A stretch of 64,000 nucleotides of DNA from Mannheimia granulomatis. Its GTDB lineage: Bacteria > Pseudomonadota > Gammaproteobacteria > Enterobacterales > Pasteurellaceae. The translations under genes were made by a program, and so were the position numbers. The notes under the pieces are model-generated. The model made no database searches and was not told where the DNA came from. It saw only the letters and a list, made by a program, of their open reading frames with translations. The stretch's first letter is position 1; each line of letters opens with the position of its first letter. Of the stretch, positions 21,248 through 29,827 are shown one piece after another. The DNA is taken from contig NZ_CP016614.1 in the NCBI RefSeq assembly GCF_013377255.1, forward strand, positions 1,062,501-1,126,500. Reading direction: 5' to 3'.

Positions 21248-21330
21248 AATAATAATAGGCGAGGATGAACTCGTCTTAAAAACTTTGCTCTATAATTATC
21301 ATAGAGTTTTAAACCCATTAGGAGACAATT

Positions 21331-21507
21331 ATGCTTATTCTAACTCGTAAGATTGGGGAGGTTTTACTCGTAGGAGACGATGTTGAGATTACGGTGCTTA
21401 ACATTCGAGGAAACCAAGTAAAATTAGGTGTGAATGCACCCAAAGAAATCTCGGTACACCGACAAGAGATTTATGACAGAATCAAAGCCTTGGAAGAGGA
21501 AAAATAG
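21331..21507 (+). CDS. csrA: Carbon storage regulator CsrA
   Basis: A 58-residue RNA-binding protein that binds ANGGA motifs near ribosome sites and controls translation and stability of many mRNAs. [51 protein letters not shown] is the nearly invariant family sequence, with the RNA-contacting LTRK and the VHRQEI segment. Ribosome site TTAGGAGA precedes the ATG. It lies directly downstream of alaS, as in enterics. Sequestering RNAs of the CsrB type were not seen in this window. Confidence 0.96.
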   Translation: MLILTRKIGEVLLVGDDVEITVLNIRGNQVKLGVNAPKEISVHRQEIYDRIKALEEEK

Positions 21508-21511
21508 ATGC

Positions 21512-21620
21512 ACTCATTACCTTAAGGGAAAACATGATGGAAAGACTAATGTGCTTCAAAGTTTTGATATTCTTTGTCAATGAGGTATAGAGTTAAGTTT
21601 TTACTTATTAGGTAATGAGT
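21512..21620. repeat. Long-range inverted repeat downstream of csrA
   Basis: ACTCATTACCT (21512-21522) and AGGTAATGAGT (21610-21620) are perfectly complementary across 87 bases. The stretch has no open frame. It could fold the csrA 3' untranslated region or enclose a small RNA. Confidence 0.35.
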
Positions 21621-21674
21621 AATGCTGATATTTACACAAGACACAAGCGTTTTGTAAAATTTTCATGAAATATG

Positions 21675-21700
21675 ACCGCTTATATTTATGCAAGCGGTTT
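21675..21700 (+). terminator. Terminator from inverted uptake signals before galU
   Basis: ACCGCTT and AAGCGGT can pair across a 10-base loop, followed by TTATTTCGG. It is a weak stem but the same design as other terminators in the window. Confidence 0.5.
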
Positions 21701-21746
21701 ATTTCGGAGAATTTTTAGCAAACTCAAATATGATTAAGGATTTCAA

Positions 21747-22634
21747 ATGAAAGTTATTATCCCTGTTGCCGGCCTTGGTACTCGTATGCTACCTGCAACT
21801 AAAGCGATTCCAAAAGAAATGCTTACACTTGCAGATAAGCCGCTAATTCAATATATTGTAAATGAATGTGTTGCCGCGGGCTTTAAAGAAATTGTGTTAG
21901 TCACACACTCTTCCAAAAATGCCATCGAAAACCATTTTGATACTTCTTTTGAGCTTGAAACAATGCTTGAAAAACGAGTTAAACGTCAACTTTTAGATGA
22001 TGTGCGCTCGATTGTACCAAAAGACGTTACTTTAATTCATGTTCGTCAAGGACAAGCAAAAGGCTTAGGTCATGCGGTATTATGTGGACGTGCAGTGGTT
22101 GGGAATGAACCTTTTGCGGTGGTGCTACCGGATGTACTACTGGGTGATTTCACCGCAAATCCTAAAACGGAAAACCTTGCTGCAATGGTAAAACGTTTCA
22201 AAGAAACCGGAAACAGCCAAATTATGGTTGCACCGGTACCGATGGAAAATGTTAGCAGCTATGGTGTTGCAGATTGTGATGGTGTTGATATTCCGTTAGG
22301 TGGCTCAGCTAAAATCTGTCGAATGGTTGAAAAGCCAAGTGTAGAAGATGCACCGTCTAACTTAGCGGTAGTTGGCCGTTATGTATTCTCTGCAAATATT
22401 TGGGAGCTACTAGAAAGAACGCCGGTTGGTGTAGGTGATGAAATTCAATTAACTGATGCAATTGATATGTTGATTCACCAAGAAACAGTTGAAGCCTTTA
22501 ATATGACAGGTCGTTCATTTGACTGTGGTGATAAAGTTGGCTATATGAAAGCTTTCGTAGAGTACAGCCTAAATCACGATAAATGCGGCAAAGAATTTAA
22601 GGTTTTCATTAAAGAACTAGCGAAATCGTTATAA
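21747..22634 (+). CDS. galU: UTP-glucose-1-phosphate uridylyltransferase
   Basis: Makes UDP-glucose for lipooligosaccharide, capsule and galactose metabolism. The 295-residue nucleotidyltransferase opens with [38 protein letters not shown], holding the GxGTR-Mx-K signature. The active-site region [17 protein letters not shown] and the tail [21 protein letters not shown] follow. E. coli GalU has 302 residues. The gene stands alone, between the csrA 3' region and the convergent priC. Confidence 0.96.
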   Translation: MKVIIPVAGLGTRMLPATKAIPKEMLTLADKPLIQYIVNECVAAGFKEIVLVTHSSKNAIENHFDTSFELETMLEKRVKRQLLDDVRSIVPKDVTLIHVRQGQAKGLGHAVLCGRAVVGNEPFAVVLPDVLLGDFTANPKTENLAAMVKRFKETGNSQIMVAPVPMENVSSYGVADCDGVDIPLGGSAKICRMVEKPSVEDAPSNLAVVGRYVFSANIWELLERTPVGVGDEIQLTDAIDMLIHQETVEAFNMTGRSFDCGDKVGYMKAFVEYSLNHDKCGKEFKVFIKELAKSL

Positions 22635-22646
22635 TTCTCTTAAACA

Positions 22647-22673
22647 TTAACACCATACATTGTATGGTGTTAA
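22647..22673. terminator. Convergent terminator galU / priC
   Basis: A near-continuous palindrome (TTAACACCATACA / TGTATGGTGTTAA) lies between the two convergent stop codons and can end both transcripts. Confidence 0.75.
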
Positions 22674-22675
22674 CT

Positions 22676-23194
22676 TCATCTAAACTGTAATTCTTGTTCT
22701 AAATCCTCAATAGCTTTTAAACACTTCATTTTACGGTATTCCGTCTCGGTTATTTGATTTTTTAATGCTTGGCTTAACACTTCATCTTCTTCATTATAAT
22801 TCTGCTCCATTAACCAGCTGATTTTTTCATTTAAAGCTCGTAGTGCCTTACGATATTCTTGCAAACGCTTATTGGGTGATAAGCGATGAATATTCATAGG
22901 GAATTGAAATGAAGAATGAAATTGAAGCCTTTTTTTCTCTTTTTGAATATTTTCAACTGCTTTATTTAAGGCATCAAATTGTTTTATTAACTTATCGGAA
23001 TAGTATTCAACATATAAAGTATCGTGCTGAGAGAGTAGAATTTCAGCTGTTTTTTCTATTTCTGTAGTAAAAAAATTGACCGGTCCGGATTTTCGGGAAA
23101 AATAGGTCGAGTTAAGTACAATATTCTGTTCTAAAAAAGGCGAAAATACAGCTAAATTCTGTTGGATTTGAGTAATAAAATGATGTTTTTGCAT
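22676..23194 (-). CDS. priC: Primosomal replication protein N'' (PriC family)
   Basis: A 172-residue protein of the PriC family, which helps reload the replicative helicase at collapsed forks. Evidence is the family-like helical composition, the conserved FDxxLF-like start region (HHFITQIQQNLAVFSPFL) and the central basic stretch NIHRLSPNKRLQEYRKALRALNEKI. E. coli PriC has 175 residues. Similarity within the family is low in general, so the call rests on layout and length as well. The gene is single, convergent with galU. Confidence 0.75.
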   Translation of the reverse strand: MQKHHFITQIQQNLAVFSPFLEQNIVLNSTYFSRKSGPVNFFTTEIEKTAEILLSQHDTLYVEYYSDKLIKQFDALNKAVENIQKEKKRLQFHSSFQFPMNIHRLSPNKRLQEYRKALRALNEKISWLMEQNYNEEDEVLSQALKNQITETEYRKMKCLKAIEDLEQELQFR

Positions 23195-23349
23195 AGCTGG
23201 TTCTATATTGCTATCGGATTTTATTGGCTCTACATTTTATACAAGTCTTTTGGAAATGTGAAATGTATTGCTACAAGCGGTTGTTTTTTACTAATTTTTT
23301 GCAAATAAAACGCCTAAAAATGCTGGCATAACGAACAAAATTCTAAAAA

Positions 23350-23365
23350 TGTGAACTATGTCACA
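23350..23365. promoter_or_regulatory. CRP binding site
   Basis: TGTGA-ACTATG-TCACA is a perfect consensus core of the cAMP-CRP site. It lies about 155 bases upstream of priC and about 240 bases upstream of the porin transcription start, so which gene it serves is not certain. Confidence 0.7.
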
Positions 23366-23389
23366 AAATAAATGAACTTTTTCGGAAAG

Positions 23390-23403
23390 TTGTAATAGAT
23401 CAA
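23390..23403. promoter_or_regulatory. Possible FNR site
   Basis: TTGTA-ATAG-ATCAA has a perfect right half and two mismatches in the left half of the FNR consensus. Confidence 0.3.
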
Positions 23404-23553
23404 AATGCGTTTATAAATTCATTATATTTCAATGAGTTATGAAATGAAGTTAAACTTTAAAAATTGTGCAAAAATCCTCCAAATGAATAAATGATTTCAT
23501 AACCAATTGATTTTAAATGATTTTTTTATGGTTTTCGCTTGTGGCTGGAAGTA

Positions 23554-23582
23554 TTGACATTAAGTTTTCTTTTTGCAATTAT
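23554..23582 (+). promoter_or_regulatory. Promoter of the first porin gene
   Basis: TTGACA (perfect -35) and AATTAT (weak -10) are 17 bases apart. The implied leader is about 110 bases and holds a nine-base-pair hairpin (23631-23639 with 23652-23660), possibly a site for post-transcriptional control. Confidence 0.6.
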
Positions 23583-23698
23583 GCTTGCGAACACAGTGTG
23601 AAGCATTTGCTGATACATTGTAGCTTGGAGAGTTACTCTTACACCTTAACGAGAGTAATTACTTATTATACAACATATAAAAATCTAAGGTGAAAATT

Positions 23699-24748
23699 AT
23701 GAAAAAAACATTAGTTGCATTAGCAGTAACAGCATTCGCAGCGTCAGCAACTGCAAAAATCGATCTTTACAGTCAAGACGGTACAACAGTTTCTACTGAT
23801 GGTCGTGTAAAAGTAGTTGCTCATAAAGAAACAACAAAAGTAAACCGTGACAAAACTAACTATGGTCACTCAGCATTATCAAATGATGGTACTCGTTTAG
23901 GTTTAACAGTAAATCATAACATCACAGAAGATTTCTATGCATTAGGTCGTTTAGAGATTCGCTTCGATGGTGGTGATAAAAAAGGTAGCGATAACTGGGG
24001 TAATGCCTATGCTAAACGTGCATTTGTGGGTTTAGGTCACAAACAATATGGTCAAGCAACCTTCGGTAAGCAATTATTAGTAGGTGATGATATTGGTCGT
24101 ATCGGATTAGATAACTACTACAATGTAGGTTCAGCATATGCTCCTGTAGGTGGTTGGACAATCTTAAATGAATCTTCTGACTCAGCGGTACGTTATGACT
24201 ACAAAGGTGTACAAGGCTTAACATTAAGCGCTGACTATAGTTTTGCTAACAAACATGACACAGTAGGTTCAGATAAAGCAGGTTATGGTGCAGGTGCAAT
24301 TTATGAATTTGCAGCAGGTGAAGGTACAGCAAGCGTATCTTTAGGTTATGCGCATAAAGATATTGAATCTGGTAGCAAAGTTAAGAAAGACCAAGATGGC
24401 GTATTTGGTGGCTTTAACTATGTAGTCAATGGTGTTAAATTAGGTGTTGACGGTGGTTATAGTGTACGTAAGTCAGGCGATGCTAAAGACAAATTAAATT
24501 ATGTACGTACTGGTTTACGCTATGATATCCAAGATACTAAAACTGGTGTTTATGGTAACTACTCTTACCTAGTAGTTAAGAGCGGTCAAGAAAAAGATAA
24601 AGCACACCAATTCTTATTAGGTGCTGACTACAGCTTCCACAAACATGCTAAAGTGTTCGTAGAAGGTAAATTAGCGAAAGCACGTTTTGATGATAAATCT
24701 AAACAAACTGACAAAGGTATTGCAGCAGGTTTAATCGTATTCTGGTAA
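23699..24748 (+). CDS. OmpP2-like general porin, copy 1
   Basis: An outer-membrane beta-barrel porin of 349 residues, expected to form trimers for passive uptake of small solutes. A signal peptide MKKTLVALAVTAFAASATA is followed by alternating amphipathic strands rich in Gly, Tyr and Asp. Porin markers include NDGTRLGLTVNHNITEDFYALGRLEIRF, KRAFVGLGHKQYGQATFGKQ and the end GIAAGLIVFW with a C-terminal aromatic residue. The ATG at 23699 has AAGGTG before it; an in-frame GTG at 23690 adds only three residues. A second, related porin gene follows. Specificity is unknown. Confidence 0.9.
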   Translation: MKKTLVALAVTAFAASATAKIDLYSQDGTTVSTDGRVKVVAHKETTKVNRDKTNYGHSALSNDGTRLGLTVNHNITEDFYALGRLEIRFDGGDKKGSDNWGNAYAKRAFVGLGHKQYGQATFGKQLLVGDDIGRIGLDNYYNVGSAYAPVGGWTILNESSDSAVRYDYKGVQGLTLSADYSFANKHDTVGSDKAGYGAGAIYEFAAGEGTASVSLGYAHKDIESGSKVKKDQDGVFGGFNYVVNGVKLGVDGGYSVRKSGDAKDKLNYVRTGLRYDIQDTKTGVYGNYSYLVVKSGQEKDKAHQFLLGADYSFHKHAKVFVEGKLAKARFDDKSKQTDKGIAAGLIVFW

Positions 24749-24776
24749 TCCTTAGTCGCTAGATTATAAAATTAAC

Positions 24777-24807
24777 CCCTAACAATGAAAATTGTTAGGG
24801 TTTTTTT
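24777..24807 (+). terminator. Terminator of porin copy 1
   Basis: A ten-base-pair stem CCCTAACAAT / ATTGTTAGGG with a GAAA loop and seven Ts: a textbook intrinsic terminator. Confidence 0.93.
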
Positions 24808-24851
24808 ATCAATCATAGGGCAGGTCTCCATGTTAGTTTGTAAAAATACCC

Positions 24852-24880
24852 TTGACAAATCTATGTAGAATAGGGAATAT
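24852..24880 (+). promoter_or_regulatory. Promoter of porin copy 2
   Basis: TTGACA and GAATAT are separated by exactly 17 bases. The leader (about 65 bases) begins with a hairpin, GCTC-TGGAG paired with CTCCA and GAGC (24882-24911). Confidence 0.75.
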
Positions 24881-24954
24881 AGCTCTGGAGAATTAATGCT
24901 CCATTTTGAGCAAAAAATTCTTTATGATTTATTTTTTATATAAGGGAAAATCAA

Positions 24955-26010
24955 ATGAAAAAAACACTTTTAGCTTTAGCAGTTGCAGCATTTGCAACTT
25001 CAGCATCAGCAGAAACTATTTTCGATAAAGAAGGTACAAAAATTGATTTTTCAGGTTCTATTCGTGTAATTTTGGATAATCAAACTAAAAAAGAAAATGG
25101 TAAGACTGTGAGAGAGGGTGACAACGGGCACTCTCACTTGCGTAACAACGATACTCGTTTTGGCTTAAATATCACACATGCATTAAATGATAATGGATAC
25201 TATGCAGTGGGTGGTTTGCAAACTCGCTTCAAAAACGATTCAGCATCAGGTTTTGGTACTTTATATGCTCATCACGCATTTGTGGGGTTAGGTAAGACGG
25301 GTTACGGGCAAATGACCTTTGGTAAACAACTCAGTATTGCTGATGATGTAGGACTTGCAAATGACTATGAATATGGTTTATTAGCAGACTATGTGCCAAC
25401 TTCAAGCACAAATAGCATTCGTTACGACTATACTGCGATTGAAGGTTTAACTTTAAGTGCAAACTATAACTTTGGGCAGAATACCAAAAATGATGGTACA
25501 GCATTAAGTTTAGCTAAAGGTGAGCAAATCAAAAATGGCTTCGCTTTTGGTGGTATTTATGAAGCAAACAACTGGATTTTCCATGGGGTTTATGGTCGTA
25601 CAAATTACAAAGCAAATACTTCAGAAAAACATCGTGCAGATGCGTTTGATGCAGCGATTGGTTATAACGTAACAGATGCATTGCTTGTTGGTGTTGACGG
25701 TGGTTACCAAGTTGAGAAAACCGGTTCAAGCAAAGATAAATCATTCTATGTTGGCCCAATGGCTAAATTCCAAGTAACGGATAAATCTTCAATCTATGGT
25801 AACTATCTATATGGCCAAACCAAAAATGAAGACGGTAGCAAAGATAAAACTCACGGTTTCTTAGCTGGTGCTGACTACCAGTTCCACAAACATGTTGTTG
25901 CTTATGTTGAAGGTAAATACGTGAAAGGAAAAGAATTCAACGCAAACGGTATTCGTGGTGATAAAACAACAGAAAAAGCAATCGGTGTTGGTATGCGCGT
26001 AAATTGGTAA
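24955..26010 (+). CDS. OmpP2-like general porin, copy 2
   Basis: A 351-residue outer-membrane porin related to copy 1. It has the signal peptide MKKTLLALAVAAFATSASA, then HLRNNDTRFGLNITHALNDNGYYAVGGLQTRF, HHAFVGLGKTGYGQMTFGKQLSIADDVG and a C-terminal end VGMRVNW. The two copies share strand segments and turns (for example VGVDGGYxVxKxGxxKDK) but differ in the surface loops. This is the pattern of an old tandem duplication. Each copy has its own promoter and terminator, so they can be expressed separately. Confidence 0.9.
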   Translation: MKKTLLALAVAAFATSASAETIFDKEGTKIDFSGSIRVILDNQTKKENGKTVREGDNGHSHLRNNDTRFGLNITHALNDNGYYAVGGLQTRFKNDSASGFGTLYAHHAFVGLGKTGYGQMTFGKQLSIADDVGLANDYEYGLLADYVPTSSTNSIRYDYTAIEGLTLSANYNFGQNTKNDGTALSLAKGEQIKNGFAFGGIYEANNWIFHGVYGRTNYKANTSEKHRADAFDAAIGYNVTDALLVGVDGGYQVEKTGSSKDKSFYVGPMAKFQVTDKSSIYGNYLYGQTKNEDGSKDKTHGFLAGADYQFHKHVVAYVEGKYVKGKEFNANGIRGDKTTEKAIGVGMRVNW

Positions 26011-26030
26011 TTTGCCAATAGAATGTGATT

Positions 26031-26070
26031 AAACCCCTCATATTTAATTTGTGAGGGGTTTTATTTTTCA
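26031..26070 (+). terminator. Terminator of porin copy 2
   Basis: AAACCCCTCA pairs with TGAGGGGTTT across an 11-base loop, followed by TATTTTTC. Confidence 0.85.
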
Positions 26071-26193
26071 TAAAAAGGATTAATTATAATTAGATTAAAT
26101 GTTTTAAGGGTTATAAGAAAGTTTATTGGCAGGGTAATAAAATAACTGTAGGTCTCAAACTTTTTCTATAATTTAATGAGTGCTTAGAATTAA

Positions 26194-26267
26194 TGGAGGC
26201 GTGTCCCGGAGTCGAACCGAGCTACATGGATTTGCAATCCAGTGCATAACCGCTTTGCTAACACGCC
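26194..26267 (-). tRNA. tRNA-Cys (anticodon GCA)
   Basis: The minus strand gives a 74-base cloverleaf with acceptor GGCGTGT / ACACGCC and an anticodon loop TTGCAAA within CTGGA / TCCAT. The T-arm has GGTTCGACTCC and an encoded CCA end follows. It lies 16 bases after tRNA-Gly and is probably cut from the same transcript. Confidence 0.95.
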
Positions 26268-26283
26268 ATATGAATTGAAAATT

Positions 26284-26359
<76 letters not shown>

Positions 26360-26400
26360 ATTTGAATATTCCATAACATTGCGTCCTGGAATGAGATGGC

Positions 26401-26428
26401 ATTTTACGGATTTATCGTTTTATGTCAA
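26401..26428 (-). promoter_or_regulatory. Promoter of the tRNA-Gly / tRNA-Cys unit
   Basis: On the minus strand TTGACA and TAAAAT are 16 bases apart. The -10 box ends about 42 bases before the tRNA-Gly 5' end. Confidence 0.7.
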
Positions 26429-26552
26429 TGCTAAAATGAGAACTTGTTTTCTAAGTGTTGAAAAAAAACTCACTGCTCTTAGTTTTAGGTTTAAAAACAA
26501 GCAATAGACTGATTTTTTGACTGTTAGCTGAGACTTTTTTATTAGAAAAGTG

Positions 26553-26590
26553 AAAAATCACTCCTTGTTTTCAGTGATTTTTGTGTTCTT
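26553..26590. terminator. Hairpin with no assigned gene
   Basis: AAAAATCACT pairs with AGTGATTTTT (10 base pairs, 10-base loop). It lies between tRNA-Gly and rng, with no coding gene on either strand feeding into it. See findings. Confidence 0.55.
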
Positions 26591-26646
26591 TATTGTTAAG
26601 CTAAGTGATACACTTCAGCATAGTTTTTGTTATTAGAGAAAATATA

Positions 26647-28122
26647 ATGAGCAGTACTGAATTATTGGTGAATGTAACACCAAGTGAAACGCGAGTGGCG
26701 TTACTTGAAAACGGTTTATTAAAAGAGTTGCATATTGAAAGGGAAGCCAAACGTGGGATTGTCGGTAATATTTATAAAGGACGAGTGACTCGTGTATTGC
26801 CGGGGATGCAGTCTGCTTTTGTGGATATCGGTTTGGAAAAAGCCGCGTTTTTGCACGCATCGGATATTGTTTCTCACACCGAATGTGTGGATGAAAATGA
26901 AAAGAAGCAGTTTGTGGTGAAAGATATTTCCGAGCTGGTACGTGAAGGGCAGGATATTGTAGTTCAAGTGGTAAAAGACCCTATTGGGACTAAAGGTGCA
27001 CGTTTGACTACAGATATTACCTTACCTTCCCGCTATTTAGTCTTTATGCCTGAGAATAGCCATGTGGGGGTCTCTCAGCGTATTGAAAGTGAGGCTGAGC
27101 GTGAGCGCTTAAAAGCCTTGGTTGAGCCTTATTGTGATGAACTGGGTGGATTTATTGTTCGTACCGCTGCAGAAGAGGCAACAGAAGATAGCCTAAAACA
27201 AGATGTCGAATTTTTAAAGCGCTTATGGCGGAAGGTGTTAGAAAGAAAGACGAAATATCCTGCTAAATCGATGCTGTATGGCGAACTTGCATTAGCTCAA
27301 CGTGTGTTGAGAGATTTTATCGGTACGCATATTAATGCGGTTTGGGTAGATTCAAAAACAACTTGCGAGCAAGTTAAAGAATTTCTGACTGAGTTTATGC
27401 CTGAACTGACAAACTCGGTGAGCTTGTACACTGGAGCTAAAACATTATTTGATGCTTATGGGGTGGAAGAGTCTATCCAAAAAGCATTGAATAAAAGAGT
27501 AAATTTAAAATCGGGTGGTTATCTGATTATTGAACAAACTGAAGCAATGACAACCATTGATATTAATACAGGCGCTTTTGTTGGACATCGTAATTTAGCT
27601 CATACGATTTTTAATACCAATATTGAGGCAACACAAGCCATTGCACATCAACTTCAATTGCGAAATTTAGGTGGCATTATCATTATTGATTTTATTGATA
27701 TGCAGGAAGAGGAACACCGTGAGCGAGTATTACAATCCTTGCAAGAAGCCTTAAAAGGTGATCGAGTGAAAACCAATGTAAATGGTTTTACCCAACTAGG
27801 TTTGGTTGAAATGACCCGTAAACGGACTCGGGAAAGTTTAGAGCGCATTCTTTGCTGTGATTGCCCTGCTTGTCAAGGTCGTGGTACGGTGAAAAGCGTT
27901 GAGACGGTTTGCTATGAAATTATGCGTGAAATTGTGCGTGTTCATCATCTATTTAAAACTGAGAACATTCACGTTTATGCGTCAAAAGATGTGGCTGAAT
28001 ATTTAATTAATGAAGAAAGCCATGCATTATTGGCAGAGGTTCAAGCATTTATCGGTAAGAAAATTGAGATTAAATTAGAACCTTATTATCACCAAGATCA
28101 GTTTGATGTAGTGGTGATGTAA
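26647..28122 (+). CDS. rng: Ribonuclease G
   Basis: An endoribonuclease of the RNase E/G family that matures the 16S rRNA 5' end and decays some mRNAs. The 491-residue protein matches E. coli RNase G (489). The N-terminus carries the S1 domain (VGNIYKGRVTRVLPGMQSAFVDIGLEKAAFLHASDI). The catalytic part has TIDINTGAFVG and IIIIDFIDMQEEEHR with the metal-binding Asp residues, and the zinc-link cysteines are in CCDCPACQGRG. There is no long RNase E-type C-terminal scaffold. The ATG at 26647 replaces an in-frame upstream ATG at 26605, which lacks homology. Confidence 0.95.
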   Translation: MSSTELLVNVTPSETRVALLENGLLKELHIEREAKRGIVGNIYKGRVTRVLPGMQSAFVDIGLEKAAFLHASDIVSHTECVDENEKKQFVVKDISELVREGQDIVVQVVKDPIGTKGARLTTDITLPSRYLVFMPENSHVGVSQRIESEAERERLKALVEPYCDELGGFIVRTAAEEATEDSLKQDVEFLKRLWRKVLERKTKYPAKSMLYGELALAQRVLRDFIGTHINAVWVDSKTTCEQVKEFLTEFMPELTNSVSLYTGAKTLFDAYGVEESIQKALNKRVNLKSGGYLIIEQTEAMTTIDINTGAFVGHRNLAHTIFNTNIEATQAIAHQLQLRNLGGIIIIDFIDMQEEEHRERVLQSLQEALKGDRVKTNVNGFTQLGLVEMTRKRTRESLERILCCDCPACQGRGTVKSVETVCYEIMREIVRVHHLFKTENIHVYASKDVAEYLINEESHALLAEVQAFIGKKIEIKLEPYYHQDQFDVVVM

Positions 28123-28137
28123 TCATTGAAATAGAAT

Positions 28138-28170
28138 TTGAGGCTAATTTCGATTAGCCTCAATTTTTTA
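28138..28170 (+). terminator. Terminator of rng
   Basis: An 11-base-pair stem TTGAGGCTAAT / ATTAGCCTCAA with a TTCG tetraloop, followed by TTTTTTA. Confidence 0.9.
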
Positions 28171-28287
28171 CTATCATTTGCAAAATTTTTAGAAAATCTT
28201 ACCGCTTGTTTCCTATCCAAATTCCTTAAAATCACGTATAATCGTCCAGTTTTATTTATTCAAATTTAAAAATTCAAAGGTAATTCA

Positions 28288-29790
28288 ATGTCTGAAGTAG
28301 AAAATCAAGAATTAGATCTCAATGGCGAAATGTTAGCGCGCCGTGAAAAATTAAATAAAATTCGTGAGCAGGGTAACGCTTTCCCTAATACTTTCCGTCG
28401 TGATGCGTTAGCAAAAGATCTTCATACTCAGTACGATTCTGTTGAGGGTGAAGCATTAAAAGAACAAAATATCCAAGTTAAAGTTGCTGGACGTATTATG
28501 CTAAAACGTGTAATGGGTAAGGCTTCTTTCTTTACTATTCAAGATGTAAGCGGTGCTATTCAACTTTATGTTGCTCGTGATAATTTGGCTGAAAGCGTGT
28601 ATGAAGAAAAAGTTAGTCTTTGGGATTTAGGCGATATTATCGGCGTTGAAGGTACTTTATTTAAAACTAAAACAGGTGAGTTAACCGTTCGTTGTTCCGA
28701 AGTTCAGTTATTAACCAAAGCGTTACGTCCGTTACCGGATAAACACCACGGCTTAACTGACTTAGAAACCCGTTATCGTCAACGTTATTTAGATTTGATT
28801 TCTAATGAAGAATCTCGCCGTACATTTATGATCCGCTCAAAAGTAGTTTCCGGTATTCGTCAATTCTTCTTGGAAAAAGACTTTATCGAGGTTGAAACGC
28901 CGATGTTGCAGATTATCCCGGGTGGTGCAGCAGCGAAACCGTTTATTACTCACCACAATGCGTTAGATGTAGACATGTACCTGCGTATTGCACCTGAACT
29001 TTATCTTAAGCGCTTGGTGGTGGGCGGTTTCGAGCGTGTGTTCGAGTTGAATCGTAACTTCCGTAACGAGGGGGTTTCCGTACGCCATAATCCGGAATTC
29101 ACGATGATCGAGTACTACCAAGCCTACGCGGATTACCATGATTTAATGGACAACACCGAAGAGTTGTTGCGTAAATTGGCGTTAGATATTCTTGGTACAA
29201 CTGATGTGCCTTACGGCGAATATGTGTTTGATTTCGGCAAGCCGTTTGAGCGTATCACTATGCACGATGCGATTGTAAAATACGGCAATGGCATCAAACG
29301 CGAAGATTTAGATAATTTTGAGAAAACCGTTGAAATTGCCAAAGGTTTAGGCATTGAAATTCAAAAATCATGGGGCTTAGGTTCGGTCATCAATGCTATT
29401 TTTGAAGAGGTGGCTGAACATCAACTTATTCAGCCGACTTTCTTAATGGCACATCCTGCGGAAATTTCACCGCTTGCACGCCGTAATGATGAAAATCCGG
29501 AAGTTACCGATCGTTTTGAATTATTTATTGGCGGGCGTGAAATCGGTAACGGTTTCTCTGAGTTAAATGATGCAGAAGATCAGGCTGAACGTTTTGATGC
29601 TCAAGTGGCAGCGAAAGATGCAGGCGATGATGAAGCGATGTTTAAAGACGAAGACTTTGTGGTTGCCCTTGAACACGGTTTACCACCGACAGCCGGTGAA
29701 GGTTTAGGCATTGATCGCTTAGCGATGATTTTTGCTAACGCACCATCAATTCGTGATGTGATTTTATTCCCTGCAATGCGTCAGAAATAA
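28288..29790 (+). CDS. lysS: Lysyl-tRNA synthetase, class II
   Basis: Charges tRNA-Lys. The 500-residue protein has an OB-fold anticodon-binding domain (about 60-150, [21 protein letters not shown]). The class II core follows: motif 1 around [16 protein letters not shown], motif 2 [28 protein letters not shown], and motif 3 [24 protein letters not shown]. Length and motifs match E. coli LysS (505). The ribosome site AAAGGTAA is adequate. A UUCG-capped terminator follows. No lysine riboswitch lies upstream of this gene; that element is at 34355. Confidence 0.97.
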   Translation: MSEVENQELDLNGEMLARREKLNKIREQGNAFPNTFRRDALAKDLHTQYDSVEGEALKEQNIQVKVAGRIMLKRVMGKASFFTIQDVSGAIQLYVARDNLAESVYEEKVSLWDLGDIIGVEGTLFKTKTGELTVRCSEVQLLTKALRPLPDKHHGLTDLETRYRQRYLDLISNEESRRTFMIRSKVVSGIRQFFLEKDFIEVETPMLQIIPGGAAAKPFITHHNALDVDMYLRIAPELYLKRLVVGGFERVFELNRNFRNEGVSVRHNPEFTMIEYYQAYADYHDLMDNTEELLRKLALDILGTTDVPYGEYVFDFGKPFERITMHDAIVKYGNGIKREDLDNFEKTVEIAKGLGIEIQKSWGLGSVINAIFEEVAEHQLIQPTFLMAHPAEISPLARRNDENPEVTDRFELFIGGREIGNGFSELNDAEDQAERFDAQVAAKDAGDDEAMFKDEDFVVALEHGLPPTAGEGLGIDRLAMIFANAPSIRDVILFPAMRQK

Positions 29791-29802
29791 TGATTTGAAT
29801 AG

Positions 29803-29827
29803 AAGCACACTTCGGTGTGCTTTTTTG
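29803..29827 (+). terminator. Terminator of lysS
   Basis: AAGCACAC-TTCG-GTGTGCTT followed by TTTTG, an eight-base-pair stem with a UUCG loop. Confidence 0.93.

Larger units (their letters stand above)
23195..23698. other. Long regulatory gap upstream of the first porin gene
   Basis: These 504 bases hold no gene. They contain an uptake signal (23273-23309), a CRP site (23350-23365), an FNR-like site (23390-23403), a promoter (23554-23582) and a leader hairpin (23631-23660). The rest is AT-rich without a clear feature. Confidence 0.6.
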
